In this document: one piece after another, positions 1-12,941 of the stretch
Numbering within the stretch: the stretch's first letter is position 1
Layout: each line of letters starts with the position of its first letter
Made by a program: the position numbers and the translations under genes
Assembly: GCF_011075055.1 (NCBI RefSeq)
Contig: NC_058150.1
Coordinates: 13,979,408-14,043,407 of the forward strand
Reading direction: 5' to 3'
From: Mangifera indica
Taxonomy: Eukaryota; Streptophyta; Magnoliopsida; Sapindales; Anacardiaceae
Length of the DNA stretch: 64,000 nucleotides
Notes under the pieces: model-generated
Database searches by the model: none
What the model saw: only the letters and a program-made list of their open reading frames with translations
What the model was told of the DNA's origin: nothing

Positions 1-3000
1 AGATTTCAGAAGGGTGCTTATTGTAAAGAACAAGATTGGATTTGTTGATGACACTATACCCATGTCGTCTGAACCCGACCTTGCCCGATTTTTGGTATGA
101 TGTAATACCCTTGTCCGAGCCTGGATTAACAACTGCTTGACTAAGGAAATTACAGTTGGCCTACTGCTTACAGAAGACACCGGTGAGCTATGGGGATTCA
201 TCAAAGATATGTATAGAGCTTTAGATCTTGTGAAGATCTATAGCGTTCGACAAACCCTTATCGAGATCCGACAAGAAAATCAGAGTGTTACGAACTATTT
301 CAATAGACTTTCCACTACCTAGAACAAGTTGGATGCCATCAAAGAGTCAATCATTACACTGCTAGAGGTTCTCAAACAGATTTAATGCATAAAGGAATGG
401 GAGAGGCTGACGCGATTCTTGATGAGGCTGAACAAGGGATTTGTCACTTTCAAAACTCATATACTTACCTTTGTAGAGGCGTCATCACTACAACGAGCAT
501 ATCATCTTGTCGTTCAAGATGAAAGTCAGAGGAGCATTAGGTGTGATGAAGAGAAGGGGTGCTGCTGCCCTTAATGTTTATCAAAGGAAACAGACGGTTA
601 GAGAAGAAAAAAATGAATTAGGGCCACCTCAAGCATTTAATTTATATGGTAGGATGACTGGACAAGATGAAGTCAAGCGATCCAACGACTCATATTCACC
701 CACATCACAAAATCAGATTGGAACCTAAACTTTTAACAATTTTTGTCAAGCCCCAAACAGTTTCAATAATTACAATTAGCCTCCCAAACAAAAGGGAAAA
801 TTATATTGTGACTATTACAAACAACGTAATCACACATAGGACATTTGTTGGAAGCCGCATGGTCATTCTGGATCTAGCAAAATAAAGGCAGAAGGGCCTA
901 TAGTAAATCAAGTTGCTTCAACTAGTCTAGGATCTGCAACAAGACTCTTATCTGAACAATATGATCAACTGATTTAACTTCTAAATCAAATACCAAAGGG
1001 CAATAACATCTCTACTTTTTACGTAGGTACGATTTCGTGCTTAAATACTTTTATTTCTTCAAATGTTTAGATAATAAATTTAGGGGCTAGTGACCATATA
1101 GTATGTTCCCCAGTATTCTGTACCAACACAAAATATCTATCTCTTCTAACACCTGTTAAATTACCTAATAAGACCACAACTCAAGCCATACAAATAAGAG
1201 ATGTCCCGATTAGATAAACTCATACTAAAAAATGCACTTTGTATACCCATATTCCATTTCTACCTTATCTCAGTTTCCAAAATATGCGCAGACATCAAAG
1301 GTGTAGTAATTTTTTTACCTACTATATGCGTATTTCAGGACCATTCGACTGGCAATCTGATGGGCTTGGGTAAAGAACAACATGGGCTATACTACTGGAC
1401 ACCGAACCCTAAGACATTTCCTTTATTAAACAAAAATTGTATTACTTTTTCTTACTATAATACAAATCAAATTAATAAAGTGTCATTCATTTCCCATCAA
1501 AGATTAGGGCATTCGAGTATTATCTCATATCCAAAATGTCCTATTTATCCCCTTGCTAAGCAAACTTGTACTACCTTTCCCACAAGCATTTCTACAACCA
1601 CAAAACCATTCCAATTGATACATTTAGACATTTAAGGACCTCATAGTACACTTAATTATGATGGATCTAATTATTTTCTTACCATAGTAGATGACTTCTC
1701 AGGTGCCACGTGGTTGTACCTCATGAACTCAAAGGCCCAAACACATTCTTTTTTCCTGAAATTTGTATCCATGGTCCAAACTTAATTCCACACAAAAATC
1801 TAGCGAATTCAAATAGACAATACAAAAGATTTTTTTAAGCATACCACCACTACCTACCTTACCTTTCAAGGAATTCTACATGAAAGTTCTTGCCTTACAT
1901 ACCGCAATAGAATGGTATTGTGGAATGAAAGTATAGACATCTATTGGAAGTAGCTCGTGCCCTCAAACACCAATCTAAAATACCACTTAAGTTCTGAGGA
2001 GATTGTGTGGTCATGGTAGCCTATCTAATCAATAGAATGCCAACCAAGGTTTAGGTGACAAAACACCTTATGAACTTCTCTTTGGAAAAAAACCAAACAT
2101 CAGGAACTTAAGAGTATTTGGGTGTCTCTGTTACTCCACCAAACTTCAGCAAGTAGACAAATTTGACACCTGAGTAACTCGTTGTGTATTCATAGGATAT
2201 CCTCAACTACAAAAGGGATATCGCTTGTATGATATGGCTACAAACAAATTCTTCATTAGTAGAGATGTCACATTTCATAAAGATGTTTTTCCTTTTGCTG
2301 ATGAGATTAAAGACACAGTATCCACTGGTTCACCACCAATAACTCACATTGATTCCTTAAACAAGAGTATGATGTAATTCTATTGTCTCACAACACTGGC
2401 AGTATATCAATAGGATTTGACTCTACTTAAGGTGTTGATTCACCTTCACCTATTCTAGATCCAACTTTATCGTCCATGGATGTTCTAGCTACTTTTGATG
2501 ATCCTACACAGGTTCTTTTGAGACGTTCATCATGAACCAAAAAACCTCCCATTTAGAGCACTGACTATATTTGCGTTGTTTCATCTGAACCATATGTTAT
2601 TTCTCAATATATCAATTATGACAGGTTATCTCAAGGGCACAGAGCCTGCATCAGTCACATCTTTGAACATCATGAACCTAACTTATATTCAGAAGCAGTT
2701 CAATTATCTCATTAGTTTCAAGCAATGGTAAAAGAACTAAAAGCTCTATACTTCAACAAAACTAGGATTTAGTACCATAACTATCTCATAGGAAACCCAT
2801 AGGTTGCAAATAGGTCTTCAAAATAAAACATTAGGCTGATGGTTCCATTGAACGTTATAAAGCTCGATTGGTTGCAAAAGGGTTTACTCAGTAGGAAGGA
2901 CTTGATTACCAAGAGACATTTTCACTTGTCATTAAACATATTACTATTCACACACTCCTTGCTATTATAGCTTCTCATGACTGGTCTTTTCATTAGATGG

Positions 3001-4236
3001 ATGTTCACAATGCTTTCCTTCATGGGGACTTAGATGAAGAAATATATATAGAAGTTCCATCAAGAGTCCACTGACAGAGGGAAAATCTTGTATATCGACT
3101 GCAAAAGTCTTTGTATGGCCTGAAATAAGCATCTCAACAATGGAACACCAAGATTACAGAGGCATTGATCAAGCTAGGTTTCAAACAGTCAAGACATGTT
3201 TATGCCTTATTCATTAGAAGACAAGGAAATTCATTCATATGCCTTATGGTTTATGTGGATGATATCCTTATAACTAGGAATGACATCATCGCCATAAAGA
3301 AGCTGAAAACTCACCTCTATAAATCATTCAGGATAAAAGATTTAGGATCTCTAAAATATTTTTTGGGAATTAAAATTGCCCGATCTGTAAATGGAATCGT
3401 CCTCAGCTAAAGGAAGTATGCCTTGGAATTAATAGCAGACACTGGATTATCTGCTTGTAAAACAAGTATCATCCCAGTAGAATAAAATATCAAACTTACT
3501 AGTCAAGAGTATGATCATAACAGTAAAATAGCAGAAGACCCACCATTACAGAATCATCTCGAATATCAATTACTAGTGGGACGACTGATCTATCTCACAA
3601 TAACCAGACCAGACATTAGTTATATAGTTCATATTCTTAGTCAATTTATGCATGCACCAAAGCAGTCTCATATGGATGCAGCTTTAAAGGTAATTAAATA
3701 CCTGAAAGGATGTCCAGGTCTAGGGTTATTGTTCCCTTGAGATAAGAAGCTGAAAGTAATAGCTTAATGTGACTCAAACTGGGGTACATGTCCCATGACA
3801 AAGAAATCACTAACAAGTTTCTGTGTAAAACTTGGGGATTCACTTATCTCATGGAAAACGAAGAAACAATCCATTGTCTCTCTCCTTTTAGCTGAAGCTG
3901 AATATCGGACAATGGCAAAATCTACTTGTGAAATAATATAGATTTGTTATCTATTAGAGGATCTGGGTGTGACAATTTCAAAACCGGTTGGACTTTATTA
4001 TGGCAATAAAGCAGCAAAAGATATCTCTACCAATCCAGTCTTTCATGAAAGAACTAAACATATAGAGATCGACTGTCACTTTGTGAGAGACAAGATATAG
4101 GAAGGATTAATAAAACCTTACCATATTTGAACCACAGAACAATTAGCTGATATATTCACCAAACCCTTGGGATCAAGACAACATTTTTACCTTTTACACA
4201 AGCTTGGAGTTTATGACATCTACAAAAGACAAGCTT

Positions 4237-4245
4237 GAGGGGGAG
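4237..4245 (+). other. Polypurine tract of the copia remnant
   Basis: GAGGGGGAG directly before the LTR, the expected plus-strand priming site of a copia element. Confidence 0.7.
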
Positions 4246-4566
4246 TATTGGAAATCATATCATATCACATCCCTGAAAATCCTATATTATTCCTGGAAAT
4301 CATATCCCAGATTATTAGAAATCACATCTGCGAAAATCATATTTCACATTGATTAGCAAATTATTCTCTTGCATTCAAAGCACAACCTTATTTGTACAAT
4401 TTATATTATGTTACCAAAGATATATTAGAGATTACAGTGTATAAGTCATTGCATGTAAAGATTGTACATACAAGTAATAGAAAACAATAATTCTTTCTTT
4501 ACACTTTTTTCTTGAGCTTCTCTGGTTCGCTGTATTGAACCAACTTTGCTCTCTCAGATTTTGGCA
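4246..4566 (+). repeat. 3' LTR of the copia remnant
   Basis: It starts after the polypurine tract (TATTGG, probably a mutated TGTTGG). It is taken to end at TTTTGGCA, because the next base (4567) begins sequence that matches UGT exon 1 of gene D from CTTAGTTCTGAG. The partner LTR is outside the window, so the ends are inferred from the homology break and the CA end. Confidence 0.65.
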
Positions 4567-6017
4567 CTTAGTTCTGAGTTTCCTCCTAAGCTTCTAATTT
4601 ATAACTTGCTTGCATCGTGGGCTCTTGACCTCGCAAGAAGACTTGGCATCGATGGAGTGCCGTTTTTCACTCAACCTTGGTGTGTTAATGTCGTTTATTA
4701 TCATTTTTGTAAAGGGACGTTCAAAGTTCCTTTAGAACAGACTCCGTTGAAGTTGCCATCGATGCCACCGTTAAGGGTCAATGATCTCCCGTCGTTTCTT
4801 GAAGGATATGGGTCTTTCCCAAGTTTGAGAGACTTGCTCGTTGATCAGTTTTCCAATATTGAAGAAGCAAAGTGGATTTTGTGTAACTCTTTCGATAGGC
4901 TCGAAGATAAGGTAAATTTAATTTATTTATGTGTTGTTATTACTACTATTAATTATTATTTTTTGGGGGAAATGACTATTTCCCATTTGGTTATTTGTCC
5001 CCATGATCTTCCCTATCCTTGAACTTTAATGACATTTTTTACAACATTTGTAAGGTTCTATCAGTAAAATTTAATTTGTAGGAAGATATATTAAAAAGGC
5101 ATAAATACCTTTTATTATTTTAAATGTTTAGTAAAGCAAATTAACATTTTGTCACAAAACTTTATTAAATATATATATTACCACCGTTTTTATTAATTTA
5201 TAATTAATAATTATAACAAAAAAATTTAAATATTGATATAGTCGTTGCAGGTGCATGTTGTCGACAATGATTAGAATTACATTGAAATCATGTAATTTAA
5301 TCATAATTGAATTGGGAGGATGCGACTGGGTCCAAATCTCATAATTGTTGCTGGCAAATTTCACCATTAGCTTCTGTTTTAATTTTTTAAATTTATTTTT
5401 TAGGGTTTTAATTTAAAGAAGTAAGTGATATTAATATTATTATATTTTGGAAACAGATGAAGATATAATTTGACCAAATTTTAATCGAAGGTGGGAAAGT
5501 CTAATTAGGGCGTAAAAACCATTGGAATATAATTGTTCTCGCTAGTTTCTGTCATATTTAAGCAATTGACATTTGGGAGTTGGCTCGTTATTATGAGATG
5601 GCATTATTTTTTAAGATTGAAGTAGATACTGTGCATATGGTTTTAATGACTTTAATTACATAAGCAGTGATGTTAAGAAGTTTGTTTCCTATGATTTGTT
5701 TGGTAGGCTTTTGAAAAATATTGGACAACGATGACTTATCGTCGCAACTTATCTTTTACTTGATGGGAAATAGTTGTTCTAGCTAGTTTCCGTCAAATTT
5801 AAGCAACTGACATTTGAGATGATACATAATCCGAAAATTTCTTTATATCTAGATGAAAAGAAAAAAAAAAAAATTAATGCAAGCAGAAAGGAAAGTTGGC
5901 TGAAACTGCCTTAAGAATCAAATTATTTAATATTTTGGATTAGATAATGGGTTAAGTGTTACTGTATAAATATAAGGGAAAACCTCGTTACAATGGCTTG
6001 ATGTGTGAGAGAGAACT

Positions 6018-6131
6018 TATTAGATTGTCTCACATAAGTTGGAAATGAAGTTAAGTGTTAATATATAAGTATAAAGAAAAGTCTTAACCTTTAAACCAAT
6101 TTTTGAGGTGCAAGAGAGTCAATAACTCTTA
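6018..6131 (+). repeat. Solo TRIM-LTR-like segment in intron A
   Basis: The sequence from TTAGATTGTCTCACATAAG onward resembles the LTRs of the TRIM about 200 bp downstream (6313-6641), but has no second LTR or primer site of its own. Matching copies lie in introns B (about 15700-15815) and D (about 38108-38220). Confidence 0.5.
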
Positions 6132-6312
6132 ACAAATTCTTATCCTTTTGAAAGAAAAAGATATCATGAAATTGAATTTGGTTTTTCTGTTAAACCAATT
6201 TAATCTCATCCTGGTATGTGGAAGTTGGACTATCATTGTGAATAGAAGACTAAAAATGCATTCAAAATTATAAAATTGTAATTTCAAACATCAACTAAAG
6301 GGAAATTAATAT

Positions 6313-6641
6313 TGTTCGATTATCTCATATTAGTATGGAAAGAGATTAGGTGTTAATATATAAGCGTAAAGAAAAGTCTTACTTTTTTAACTAGTTTTTG
6401 GGATAAGAGAATCCCAATAGCATCTAACAATAGTATCAGAGTTTGGTTGCAACAACTCCACCCAAGAGTTCACGGAAATGACCGATTGAAGTGAAAGTCC
6501 AACCAATAGCCTATTTCCGAATAATTGGTTGAAAGGTTGTTGGGTTGTCTCACATCAATTGAGAAATGAGTTATGGGTTAGTGTAAGGGAAAGTCTCACT
6601 TTTTGAGCTAGTTTTTTGGTTGGGAGAGATGACACCTAGCA
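6313..6641 (+). mobile_element. TRIM (miniature LTR retrotransposon) in intron A
   Basis: Two related terminal repeats, 6313-6429 and 6538-6641, flank about 108 bp. TAGTATCAGAGT at 6431-6442 follows the first repeat by one base and matches the initiator-Met tRNA primer site TGGTATCAGAGC at ten of twelve bases. There is no coding capacity. The flanks AATAT / AATTT are a plausible 5-bp target duplication with one mismatch. The same element is at the same intron position in B and D. Confidence 0.7.
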
Positions 6642-7660
6642 AATTTAAACTAACTTGATTAAGCTTTGTGGTAGGTTATGAAATCTCTTACTTTTTTTTT
6701 TTTCCATTTCTATGTCAATTTTCTTATCAATGATAATTCATGCACTAACAGTGCATATAAACACAGATACAAGCATTAACTTATCCTCATATGAATATGT
6801 GATTTCGAATTAGAGATAAAATAAAAATCAATCTTATGATAACATTTCATCGTTTATAGGAGTGATTGTATGTATTGTTAATGTATGTAGTATTTCTCTT
6901 TTTTAATATTAAAAAAGAAAATTGGCTTTTGAATATATATGTAACAATTTTGATATATTTTCATTACAAAATTAAGCAAACTTGGCATTTTAAAAAAAAA
7001 AATACACATGTTTTATAGACAATTTATGTACATAAGTGATATGTCATCATATGATTAGATAATTTTGAATTAAAAATAAAATAATTCTCAATAATATAAT
7101 AACACATTATCTGTGATTCAAATTGTATAACAAAAATGTGTACATATAGTATTATTATTATTTTTAAATCATTTGCTTGCTAATATAATTTGGAGATTTT
7201 CTTGAGTATAATTAGTTTATAAATTTTCTATTATGCAGCTAGTGAAATGGGTGGCAAGTAAATACCCAATCTTCACAACAGGTCCAACCATTCCATCCAT
7301 GTACTTGGACAAGAGATTGGAGAACGATAAAGACTATGGCATGAGCTTCTTCAATCAAAACACTGACACTTGCATGACATGGCTAGACTCCGAGGAGACT
7401 GGCTCCGTAGTCTATGTTTCATTTGGAAGTATAGCAGCCTTAGAAAAAGAGCAAATGGAGGAACTAGCATGGGGGATTAAGAGGAGCAACTACAACTTCT
7501 TGTGGGTGGTGAGGGAAAAAGAATCCGAAAAGCTTCCTGAAAATTTCTCCAATGAAACTTCTCACAAGGGTTTGGTTGTGAGTTGGTGTCCTCAACTTGA
7601 AGTTCTAGCTCACAAGTCAGTGGGGTGTTTCATGACACATTTCGGTTGGAACTCGACGCT

Positions 7661-7860
7661 ATCGAATGGATGTGCTATATGGTCTCCATCTGGTAGGAAT
7701 AATAATTAATTATGTGGAAGCATTTATTTCAAATACTTGCCATCCATTCGATTGTAGAACCAATGTGATATACCAAGGAATAAATCAAATGGATGGCAAG
7801 TATATCAAGATTCTATCGGATCAGAAGAACAAACCAAGGAATATGTTTGAGTGAATTAGG
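7661..7860 (+). other. Rearrangement scar with inverted UGT 3'-flank sequence
   Basis: Bases about 7672-7735 are the reverse complement of the 3' flank of gene C (about 25190-25262): the shared core includes GGTCTCCATCT and AATAATTAATTATGTGGAAG. Two inverted pairs mark it. ATCGAATGGAT (7661-7671) pairs with ATCCATTCGAT (7742-7752). TACTTGCCATCCATT (7734-7748) pairs with AATGGATGGCAAGTA (7788-7802). After about 7861 a diverged C-type flank resumes in direct orientation. The 3' end of A was therefore replaced by class II flank, part of it inverted. Confidence 0.7.
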
Positions 7861-8203
7861 AGCGTAGAACCAATAAAACAAATTATCAAAGCACATTCGA
7901 TTTATTCTAGTTCACTCAAAATAAGGTAACATTCAATAAAGTCAATATTATTTCAATATCTCTTCTTCTCAAGTTACAATGAGAACTAAAAGGTTTTTAT
8001 AAAGACAAATTATTTTAAAAATTACTGGATTTAAATTAATAATAAATTGGAGTAAATTGGTATGTAGATTAATTATTGTATTTTATTGAAAGTAATAAAA
8101 AAAATAGTAAGATATTATTTACGTAAATTTTTTTAATATGTTAAACTAGATTTATCAAGTATGGGTAAAATTGCTACAAAATTAAGATCATTTTAATAAC
8201 TTT
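7861..8203. other. Spacer: diverged class II-type 3' flank
   Basis: AT-rich and without genes. Bases 7861-7985 align loosely with the flank downstream of gene C (about 25275-25385). I see nothing else. Confidence 0.45.
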
Positions 8204-8815
8204 TCTATTATATTTTATAGTTATCGAGTTTGAATATAATGCAAGATCTAGATTATTTATCACCCAAGAATCGTACAAGAATAGTATAATAACATCAATG
8301 CACAAATCAACACAACAATATACTTGGTTCGAGTCCAAAGGTTTGAACCCTACATCCAAGATAGAGAAATCTTCTAGCAAAATCCACTATGAATCAAATA
8401 AGTATACTTACAAAACTTGACTTGCTTCGACTCAACCAAACAGACCACAAATGCACTCGAAACTGAGAATCACAGCAAGCACAATGCTAACTCAACGATG
8501 AGAAAGCCAAATTAGTAGAAAAACAAGTGGATTTCTCTTAGGATTGAAACCTTAACACAGAGAATATAAAGAGCCAGAGAGAAAATCAAGGCTAAAAGCT
8601 TCCTGCGTTTTTCCTTTTTCCAGAAGCAAAAAAAGACATGCCTTTTTTCTCTCTTTTTTTAATAAAACCAACTAATGGTTTATACCCATTAGATAAAAAA
8701 CTTAGTCAGACAATAACTAAACTGCCCTTGGTTATTATCTATAGCTCAAACTTTGTCCAAGCTTATTCTCCTAATTACAAGATTGCCATTATAGTTTTTA
8801 AGTCACAACTTTACA
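8204..8815 (-). repeat. 3' LTR of the copia element (left copy)
   Basis: Direct repeat of 12942-13545 over about 0.6 kb with many substitutions and small indels. Its right end GTCACAACTTTACA gives a minus-strand start of TGTAAAGTTGTGAC. Confidence 0.85.
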
Positions 8816-8877
8816 AAACTCCACCTTGAGTAAAAACTAACATAGCTAAGGGCTCCACTACAGACATCACAACACAC

Positions 8878-11800
8878 TTATACTGGACAAATTTTTAGTA
8901 AACCTAAAGCATCTCTAAACTTACTTAATGGCACAGGTTTAGTTAAGATGTCAGTTGGATTGACATCAATTAAGATTTTGTTTACACTAACTTGACTAAC
9001 AACCAATACATCTTTAATGAAATGTAGTCTTATATTAATGTGTTTAGTCTTCTCATGAAATACATAATTTCTAGACAGATGGATAACACTTTGTAAATCA
9101 CTAAAGATTTCTATAACACCAACATTCAATCCCAACTCAGAAATAATTCCCTTCAACCACAGTGCTTTTTTCAACAGCTTTAGTCAATGTTATGTATTCA
9201 ACCTCAAATATTGAAAATGCCATAATGTGTTGCAAATTATACTTCCAGCTCACAACATTCCCACCAACATACCCAGTAAGGGCTCTCATTTTATCAAGGT
9301 TAGCTACAAAATTTGAATCCCAAAATCTTTTCAAAGAAAACAGGTTAGTAGCGTCGGCAGTATAATACAAGCCATAATTAGATGTACCCTTCAAATTTCT
9401 TAATCAAATTTCTTTACATGGATTACTCATAAACTTGCTAATAAGACTAATTGTATATGCTATATCAAGTCTAGTACCTATCATTGCATACATTAGGCTC
9501 TTTATCACATTAGAATATGGTATATTCTTCATGAAATCAGATTCATTAGAAGATAATAATCTAGTAGATTTTAATTTAAAATGAGCATTCATAGGAACAT
9601 TCACACACTTTGCATTGATCATATGATATAACTCAAGTATTTTTCTAATATAAGCAGATTCAGATAAAGTTAAACACGGTTTCAATCTATTCCTATTTAT
9701 CTTCATACCTAGTATTCTCTTTGCAAGACCAAAGTCCTTCATTTCAAATTCAAAATTCAATATACATTTCAAATTAAGTAAAACATTCATATCTTTAGAA
9801 GCTATAAGAATGTCATCCACATAAATCAGTAGGTATACAAAACTGTCATTATCAATTTTCTTAAAATAAACACAGTAATCATAACTATATCTAGAAAATC
9901 CAATTAATAAAACAAAATCATCAAATCATTTGTACCATTGTCTAGGAGACTGTTTAAGACCATACAAAGATTTATGAAGTAAACAAACCTTATCCTTATT
10001 ACCAAGTTTTACAAACCTTTTAGGTTGTTCTATGTATATTTGTTCTTCAATTTTTCCATGCAAAATGGCAGTAGTAACATCCATTTGTTCTAATTCTAAA
10101 TCAAAAAGAATAATAGCAAACAACATTAGTATAATAAAAGTATGTTTTACAATAGTAGAGAATACCTCATTATAATCAATGTCTTCTCTTTGTGAGAAGC
10201 CTTTTGTAACAACTCTTGCATTAAATCTTACTTGCTCAACATCAGTTATACCAAGTTTTCTTTTGAAAACCCATTTGCATCTAATTACCTTTTGACTTAT
10301 AGGCCTATCAATAATGACCATGTGTGATTTTTCTGTAGAGAAGTCATCTCACTCTTTATGGCTTTCATCCAATCATCCCTGTATTGACTTTTACACACTT
10401 ACTTGAAGTAGGTTCATCCATTTCTATTACATCACCAATTTGTAATGCATAGGAAATAAGATCTGTATGTGCACACCTAGAAGATAATCTAATTTTCCTT
10501 CTAACCCTATCTCTAGCAAGCTGATAATTGGACAAATTGGGACTACTATTAGATCAAAGACTTTTTTCTTGACTCTATAATGGTGGTTGTTGATTCAAGT
10601 TTAAGATTTTGTACTTTGAAACATGAATTGAATCCAAACCTAATTTAAGTCCACCATTGGACTCTTGAGACTAACTTTAAATACTAAACTATGATGTCTC
10701 CACCTCAGTTTGAACCTGTCATGACTGATTACTAGCAAACAAGTCTTTATAAAACTTTAATTCATTAAAGACTACATCTCTACTTATCACACATTTCTTC
10801 TCATCAATCAACCACAATTTATATCTTTTTGTGCCTATAAGATAACCTTAAAAAACAGTATTTTATGAATCTACCATTATATACCTAACTTTATTCACAA
10901 TAATTCTATTCATTCTTTCAGCTAACCTATTTTGTTGAGGTGTTTTAGTGCATGTCCTATGCCTAAGAATTCTTGCTTTCTTACAAAAATCTGAAAAACG
11001 TTTATTACAAAATTCCAACCCATTATCAGTTTTTAAAACTTTTATTTTTTTGTTAGTTTGATTTTCAACATGTGTTTTCCAATCTTTAAAACAATCAAAG
11101 GCTTAATCTTTATGTTTTAAAAAATACACCCATACCCTCCTAGAGTAATCATCAATAAAAATTATAAAATAATGAGAATTAAACAGTAAATTAGGGATCT
11201 GTGGAGATCCCCACAAATCAGAGTGTATATAGTCTAAAACATTTTTAGTTCTTTTAGTAGTATAGGCAAATCTAAGTCTATATGACCTACCCATGACACA
11301 ATTTTTACAGAAATCTAAATTACCAATTTTGTCAAGATTAATCAATTTTTGTTTATAAAATCTATGCAATCCAACATCACTTATGTGTCTAAGTCTTTTA
11401 TGACACAAAATAGTTTCATCATATTTAAGAGCAAAATTCATAGAATCTGACATAATAGAACCCTCTAAGATATACAACCCCTACTTCAATTTCCCTTTCA
11501 TATTCACTAAAGACCTTCTTATTACTTTAAGAACACCATTTTCATATTTAAAAGCATATCCATTTGAATCTAATAGACCTGAAGTGATTAAATTTCTCCT
11601 TAGTTTAGGCACCGATGTCACATTTTCAAGAATTTTAATAGAACTATCATGCATTTTAAACTTGATGCTACCAATAGTAATAACACCACATGAGTCATCA
11701 TTTCCTATTAATACTTTACCTTCATTCAAGTATTTAATATCAGTTAGCCAATCTTCTCTAGATGTCATGTGAAAAGTGAAGCTTGAATCCATAACCCATT

Positions 11801-11909
11801 CCTCACTAAACATTCTCTTAGTTAGCATAAGAACCTCAACGCTCTCATACCCTTCTAGGAAGTTTGCTATGTCTTGGTTTTTAGAATTGTTATTAGTACT
11901 ACTATACAT
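8878..11909 (-). pseudogene. copia pol relic (protease-integrase-RT-RNase H)
   Basis: Read on the minus strand. Protease begins near 11909 with a WVMDSS motif (normally DSG). The GAG-pre-integrase/HHCC part (11477-11103) has LCHKRLRH then CKNC, followed by DYIHSDLWG at the integrase core. RT has KARVVTKGFSQ and LEQMDVTTAILHG (10321-9926), and after a break a DDILIAS motif near 9820. RNase H follows (9394-8878), ending in DVNPTDILTKPV. Several stops and frameshifts separate these blocks. Confidence 0.85.
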
Positions 11910-12044
11910 TTTCCTTTTTCTTTGGGCAATTCTTCTTAAAATGACCTCTTTGTGACACTATCAACAAGTTTTCTTACTCTTAGATTTGGATATAGAGGAT
12001 TTCTTATTTTTCTTATTATTCCTCTTTTCATTCCTACCTCTAAC

Positions 12045-12569
12045 CTAAAGCCCTTCATTGATTGTCTTTCTTTCAAATTTAATTTCTAAATCTTTTGATT
12101 TTAAGACACCCAATACATCATCTAAAGATAGAAACTCCTTACTATATTTTATTGCAACTTTAACATCTTTAAAAAAATCAAGTAAAGAGTTCAAGATGAT
12201 TATTGCTTGGTTTTCATCAGATATCTTCTCTATTATATTAGCCAAACTAATGACAATTTTATTGAATTCATCAAGATTTTCATCAAGAGATCTAGTAGAA
12301 TCCATTTTAAAATCAAACAATTATTCCTTCAAGTAGATTTTATTAGTTAAGGACTTAGTTATATACAATGACTCTAATTTCAACCAAATTTTTGCAACAG
12401 TATTTTCATTATCAACTTGTCTTAAGATATTATCAGATAAATGCAAGATAAAAAGACTATAGATAGTTTCTAAGATTTCAAATTTCACATCAGGATCCAT
12501 ATTTTCAAAGAGGGCAGATTCACTACCAAATGCCTTTGCACATTTTTTGTGAACAAGAACAACATGCAT
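12045..12569 (-). pseudogene. copia gag relic
   Basis: The minus-strand frame is broken once by a stop between the two halves (12569-12321 and 12320-12045). It resembles the UBN2-type copia Gag, with a helical segment ending in KSKDLEIKFERK. The zinc knuckle downstream (about 11935-11975) still shows Cys, RGHFKKNC and Pro, but carries stop codons and a frameshift. Confidence 0.75.
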
Positions 12570-12927
12570 TTTCTTTTTTCACATATTAAAATCACGTTTC
12601 CCATCAAATCTTTCAACATCTATTTTTGTTTGAGCCATTGTTATTCTTTAGGTGTTTTCTAACCCAATTCTTTACAAGCCATAATAATAGAAAGAGAACA
12701 GAGCAAAATAGCTATTATTTCTTTTAGCCACAATGACAATATATCAAACAAATGAACACCACAGTCACAATAGGCAAACAAAAAACAAATAGCAAGCGAA
12801 ATATCTATTAACTCTTTCCAACAATAGTAATAGAATATAGTAATCAACAAGATAAATCCAATATTTAATCAAGAAACACTCCATACAAATTATCTTAAAC
12901 AAGAATAGCAATATTCGACTCAAGAGG

Positions 12928-12939
12928 GCTCTGATACCA
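12928..12939 (-). other. Primer binding site of the copia element
   Basis: On the minus strand it reads TGGTATCAGAGC, the standard plant site complementary to the initiator-Met tRNA 3' end, two bases inside the 5' LTR. Confidence 0.9.
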
Positions 12940-12941
12940 TT

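Larger units (their letters stand above)
1..4566 (+). mobile_element. Ty1/copia retrotransposon remnant, cut by the window edge
   Basis: Degenerate copia element read in the + direction; its 5' LTR lies outside the window. Order seen: Gag (1 to about 900) ending in a decayed CCHC zinc knuckle near 808-865; protease around 1066-1110 (NLGASDH in place of DSGATDH); a GAG-pre-integrase segment with HQRLGH and a later CxxC-like pair (about 1490-1575); integrase core (about 1610-2300); reverse transcriptase (about 2830-3410) with an intact YVDD at 3252-3263; RNase H (about 3740-4239). The order PR-INT-RT-RH defines copia. Many stop codons and frameshifts interrupt every domain, so it cannot be autonomous. 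A polypurine tract and 3' LTR follow, and the LTR abuts UGT exon 1 of copy A. Confidence 0.9.
4567..7660 (+). pseudogene. UGT copy A (class I), truncated at both ends
   Basis: A UDP-glycosyltransferase relic very close to gene D. Exon 1 survives from 4567 to 4911 and starts at the codon matching D Leu102, so the N-terminal acceptor-binding half with GHINP and the catalytic His is gone. The intron is 4912-7238 (GT...AG), about 2.3 kb as in D. Exon 2 runs from 7239 to 7660 and stops inside the PSPG box just after WNSTL; HCGWNS is HFGWNS here. The 5' break is the copia LTR; the 3' break is a rearrangement with inverted sequence. Like D it has Asn (4603-4605) at the position of the usual dyad Asp. 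It cannot make a working enzyme. Its reading frames are otherwise mostly open, so the loss looks fairly recent. Confidence 0.88.
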
